Below, piece by piece: positions 14,501 through 14,975 of a stretch of 14,975 nucleotides of DNA (its first letter is position 1; the number at the start of each line of letters is the position of its first letter). The position numbers and the translations under genes were made by a program. The notes below the pieces were generated by a model. That model ran no database searches. It was not told the origin of the DNA and saw only the letters and a program-made list of their open reading frames with translations. The stretch is from an uncultured Ruminococcus sp. (lineage in GTDB: Bacteria; Bacillota; Clostridia; Oscillospirales; Ruminococcaceae), in contig CALANW010000040.1 in assembly GCA_937926145.1 (NCBI GenBank), positions 1 to 14,975 on the forward strand. The letters run 5' to 3'.

Positions 14501-14921
14501 TGAGGTAAACACTGCGGTAAATTCCTGCGCCCGAATACCACCTCGAATTCGGCGCCACATAGCGAACCTGAACCATTACGGTGTTTTCGCCGTCAACGAG
14601 CAGGTCGGTGATATCGAACGAGAATGACGAGTAGCCATAGTGCCAGTCGCCTGCCTTTTTGCCGTTTATATAAACCGTACTGTCCATATAAACGCCGTCA
14701 AAATCGATGCTGAACGCCTTGTCGGCTTTGTTTACGGAAAAGGTCTTGCGATACCAGCCCTCACCGCTCTTGTAGAGGTTGTTCGTATCATAGATAAGCC
14801 AGTCGTGGGGAATCTCAACGGGTTTGAAGCTGCCGGTTACGGCTTTTTCATAGCCTGTGCCGTTTTCAAGAAGTGCAAATTCCCAACCGTTGTCGAAGTT
14901 TGTTGTTCTGTTTATGTTCAT
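11571..14921 (-). CDS. GH2 family glycosidase, probable beta-galactosidase with C-terminal CBM6-like modules
   Basis: A 1116-aa retaining glycosidase. It has a GH2 sugar-binding domain (about 1-150), an Ig-like domain (about 155-235) and a TIM barrel (about 240-530) with acid/base E363 in WSIGNE and nucleophile E442 in YGSETSSE. A DUF4982-like domain follows (about 545-620, LFLNGKSLGK), then a GH2 C5-like Ig domain (about 630-740), a further beta-rich segment (about 745-885) and two CBM6-like sandwiches (about 888-995 and 1004-1116, the last ending in FNFDSFRFIK). Beta-galactosidase is most likely; beta-glucuronidase or other GH2 activities remain open. No signal peptide is visible, which is odd for a protein with binding modules. 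A site AAAGGGA (14929-14935) lies 7 nt before ATG 14921. Its promoter lies beyond the contig end. First gene of a three-gene unit. Confidence 0.92.
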   Translation of the reverse strand: MNINRTTNFDNGWEFALLENGTGYEKAVTGSFKPVEIPHDWLIYDTNNLYKSGEGWYRKTFSVNKADKAFSIDFDGVYMDSTVYINGKKAGDWHYGYSSFSFDITDLLVDGENTVMVQVRYVAPNSRWYSGAGIYRSVYLTETNKTHILWNGVYVTANVENGSVHVDTEAVGEYDGIEYTVYDANGNIAAESESADFSVPNFKLWELDSPVVYTLRASLIRNGEILDSYETDFGFRSIKFDPDEGFFLNGKYMKLKGVCLHHDMGALGAAVNRRAVERQLMIMKEMGANAVRTSHNMPARELLEICDRIGLLVNCESFDMWELPKTEFDNARFFKETAHADVENWIKRDRNHPCVIMWSIGNEIYDTHASEHGLEIAKMLAGYVRKFDPNKHAEVTIGSNYIEWENAQKVGEFLVNSGYNYTERCYDEHHKKYPNVVIYGSETSSEVRSRGIYHFPASKPLLTHDDNQCSSLGNSCVVWGKPAEKAWIEDRDRKFCAGQFVWTGIDYIGEPTPYSSKNSFFGMTDTACFPKDAYYFYQSVWTDKPMIHLLPYWDFNDGQLIDVIAYSTADNAELFLNGKSLGKQTIDHKHGDVLHFAWSVPYEKGELKAVAYGENGNVIAKDIQRSFGNAAAIKLSADRTEILSGGRDLAFIEISAVDRNGTFAANARNYVKVEVSGSGRLMGLDNGDSTDYEQFKTDTRRLFSGKLLAIVSSDNTEGEITVKVTSNELESAEVNIAVKGSSDIRCEKLVPQISHDENVNGELIPMRKISAEYADGNKLDENKKTALVKYKIYPENASFSDISCKAVSESSVPVNYAEAEVLDGSTIKVTAKGDGNFTLRIYGNNGSQYPQVISDLPFEITGLGQASIDPYKDVPACIYKYSSKPVTIMEHGAVGGFGGRTAVGFASVEFGKNGSDKLTLYIGNCNNREIPVELYSGDPDNGGEHIETLMFPHNNGWDKPSPYKFTLSKPICGTTDLYFVFSDNNIFGGFAFSGANDPFGGISAGSYENIYGDEFEVSGSRVINIGNNVVIDFGELDFADGASKVEIVGSTPNEINAIQLRYNADGTQKTTLVNFKQSAEYTAQTFDIDKISGKTQLSFVFMPGTDFNFDSFRFIK

Positions 14922-14950
14922 GTAACGATCCCTTTCGCAAAATTTAATAA

Positions 14951-14975
14951 CTGTCTCTTATACACATCTCCGAGC
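14951..14975. other. Residual Nextera/Tn5 adapter sequence (artefact)
   Basis: CTGTCTCTTATACACATCT (14951-14969) is exactly the reverse complement of the 19-bp Tn5 mosaic end, and the following CCGAGC (14970-14975) matches the next bases of the Nextera read-2 adapter. It lies flush with the end of the window, as expected for untrimmed library adapter. It is not part of the genome. Confidence 0.98.

Overview
The window looks like one contig end from a low-to-mid GC Gram-positive anaerobe, most likely a Ruminococcus-like member of the Clostridia. This placement is inferred from near-consensus sigma-A type promoters, strong AGGAGG-type ribosome sites, frequent TTG starts, an rpsO-pnp pair of Firmicutes type, and a lipoprotein cellulase (family 2 binding module plus GH5) near a large GH2 enzyme. 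No rRNA, tRNA, CRISPR array, phage gene or transposase gene was seen. The last 25 bases (14951-14975) are not genomic: they match the Tn5 mosaic end plus the start of a Nextera adapter, so the biological sequence ends at 14950.

Left part, plus strand (1-5879). A consensus promoter drives proC (proline synthesis), followed by a small SpoIIM-like membrane protein. Directly at that gene's stop codon sits a 197-bp palindromic element with perfect 17-bp terminal inverted repeats, a MITE candidate, then a YesL/DUF624-type membrane protein. A strong extended -10 promoter and a structured leader of about 120 nt precede rpsO (ribosomal protein S15). A long hairpin separates it from pnp (polynucleotide phosphorylase). 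The pnp terminator hairpin contains the ribosome binding site of the next gene, which encodes a 99-aa membrane-anchored protein of unknown function. A perfect bidirectional terminator closes this half.

Middle, minus strand (5925-7333). tyrA (prephenate dehydrogenase, tyrosine synthesis) and a GNAT acetyltransferase form a two-gene unit. The tyrA promoter lies back to back with the promoter of the next plus-strand gene; their -35 boxes are only 9 bp apart.

Right part (7343-14950). A cell-surface lipoprotein endoglucanase (CBM2-like, GH5 subfamily 1-like) runs rightward. It converges on a leftward three-gene unit: a 1116-aa GH2 beta-galactosidase-like enzyme, a membrane-anchored C39-like cysteine peptidase, and tcdA (tRNA cyclic t6A synthesis), with gaps of 14 and 19 nt. 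The 260-bp space between the convergent genes is symmetrical: a heptamer array directly after each stop codon, and a perfect 17-bp terminator hairpin between them.

No large undescribed multi-gene system is evident. The best leads are the palindromic element splitting a probable operon, the interlocking helices in the S15 leader, the terminator that buries a ribosome site, the inverted heptamer arrays, and the unusual GH2 / C39 peptidase / tcdA grouping.
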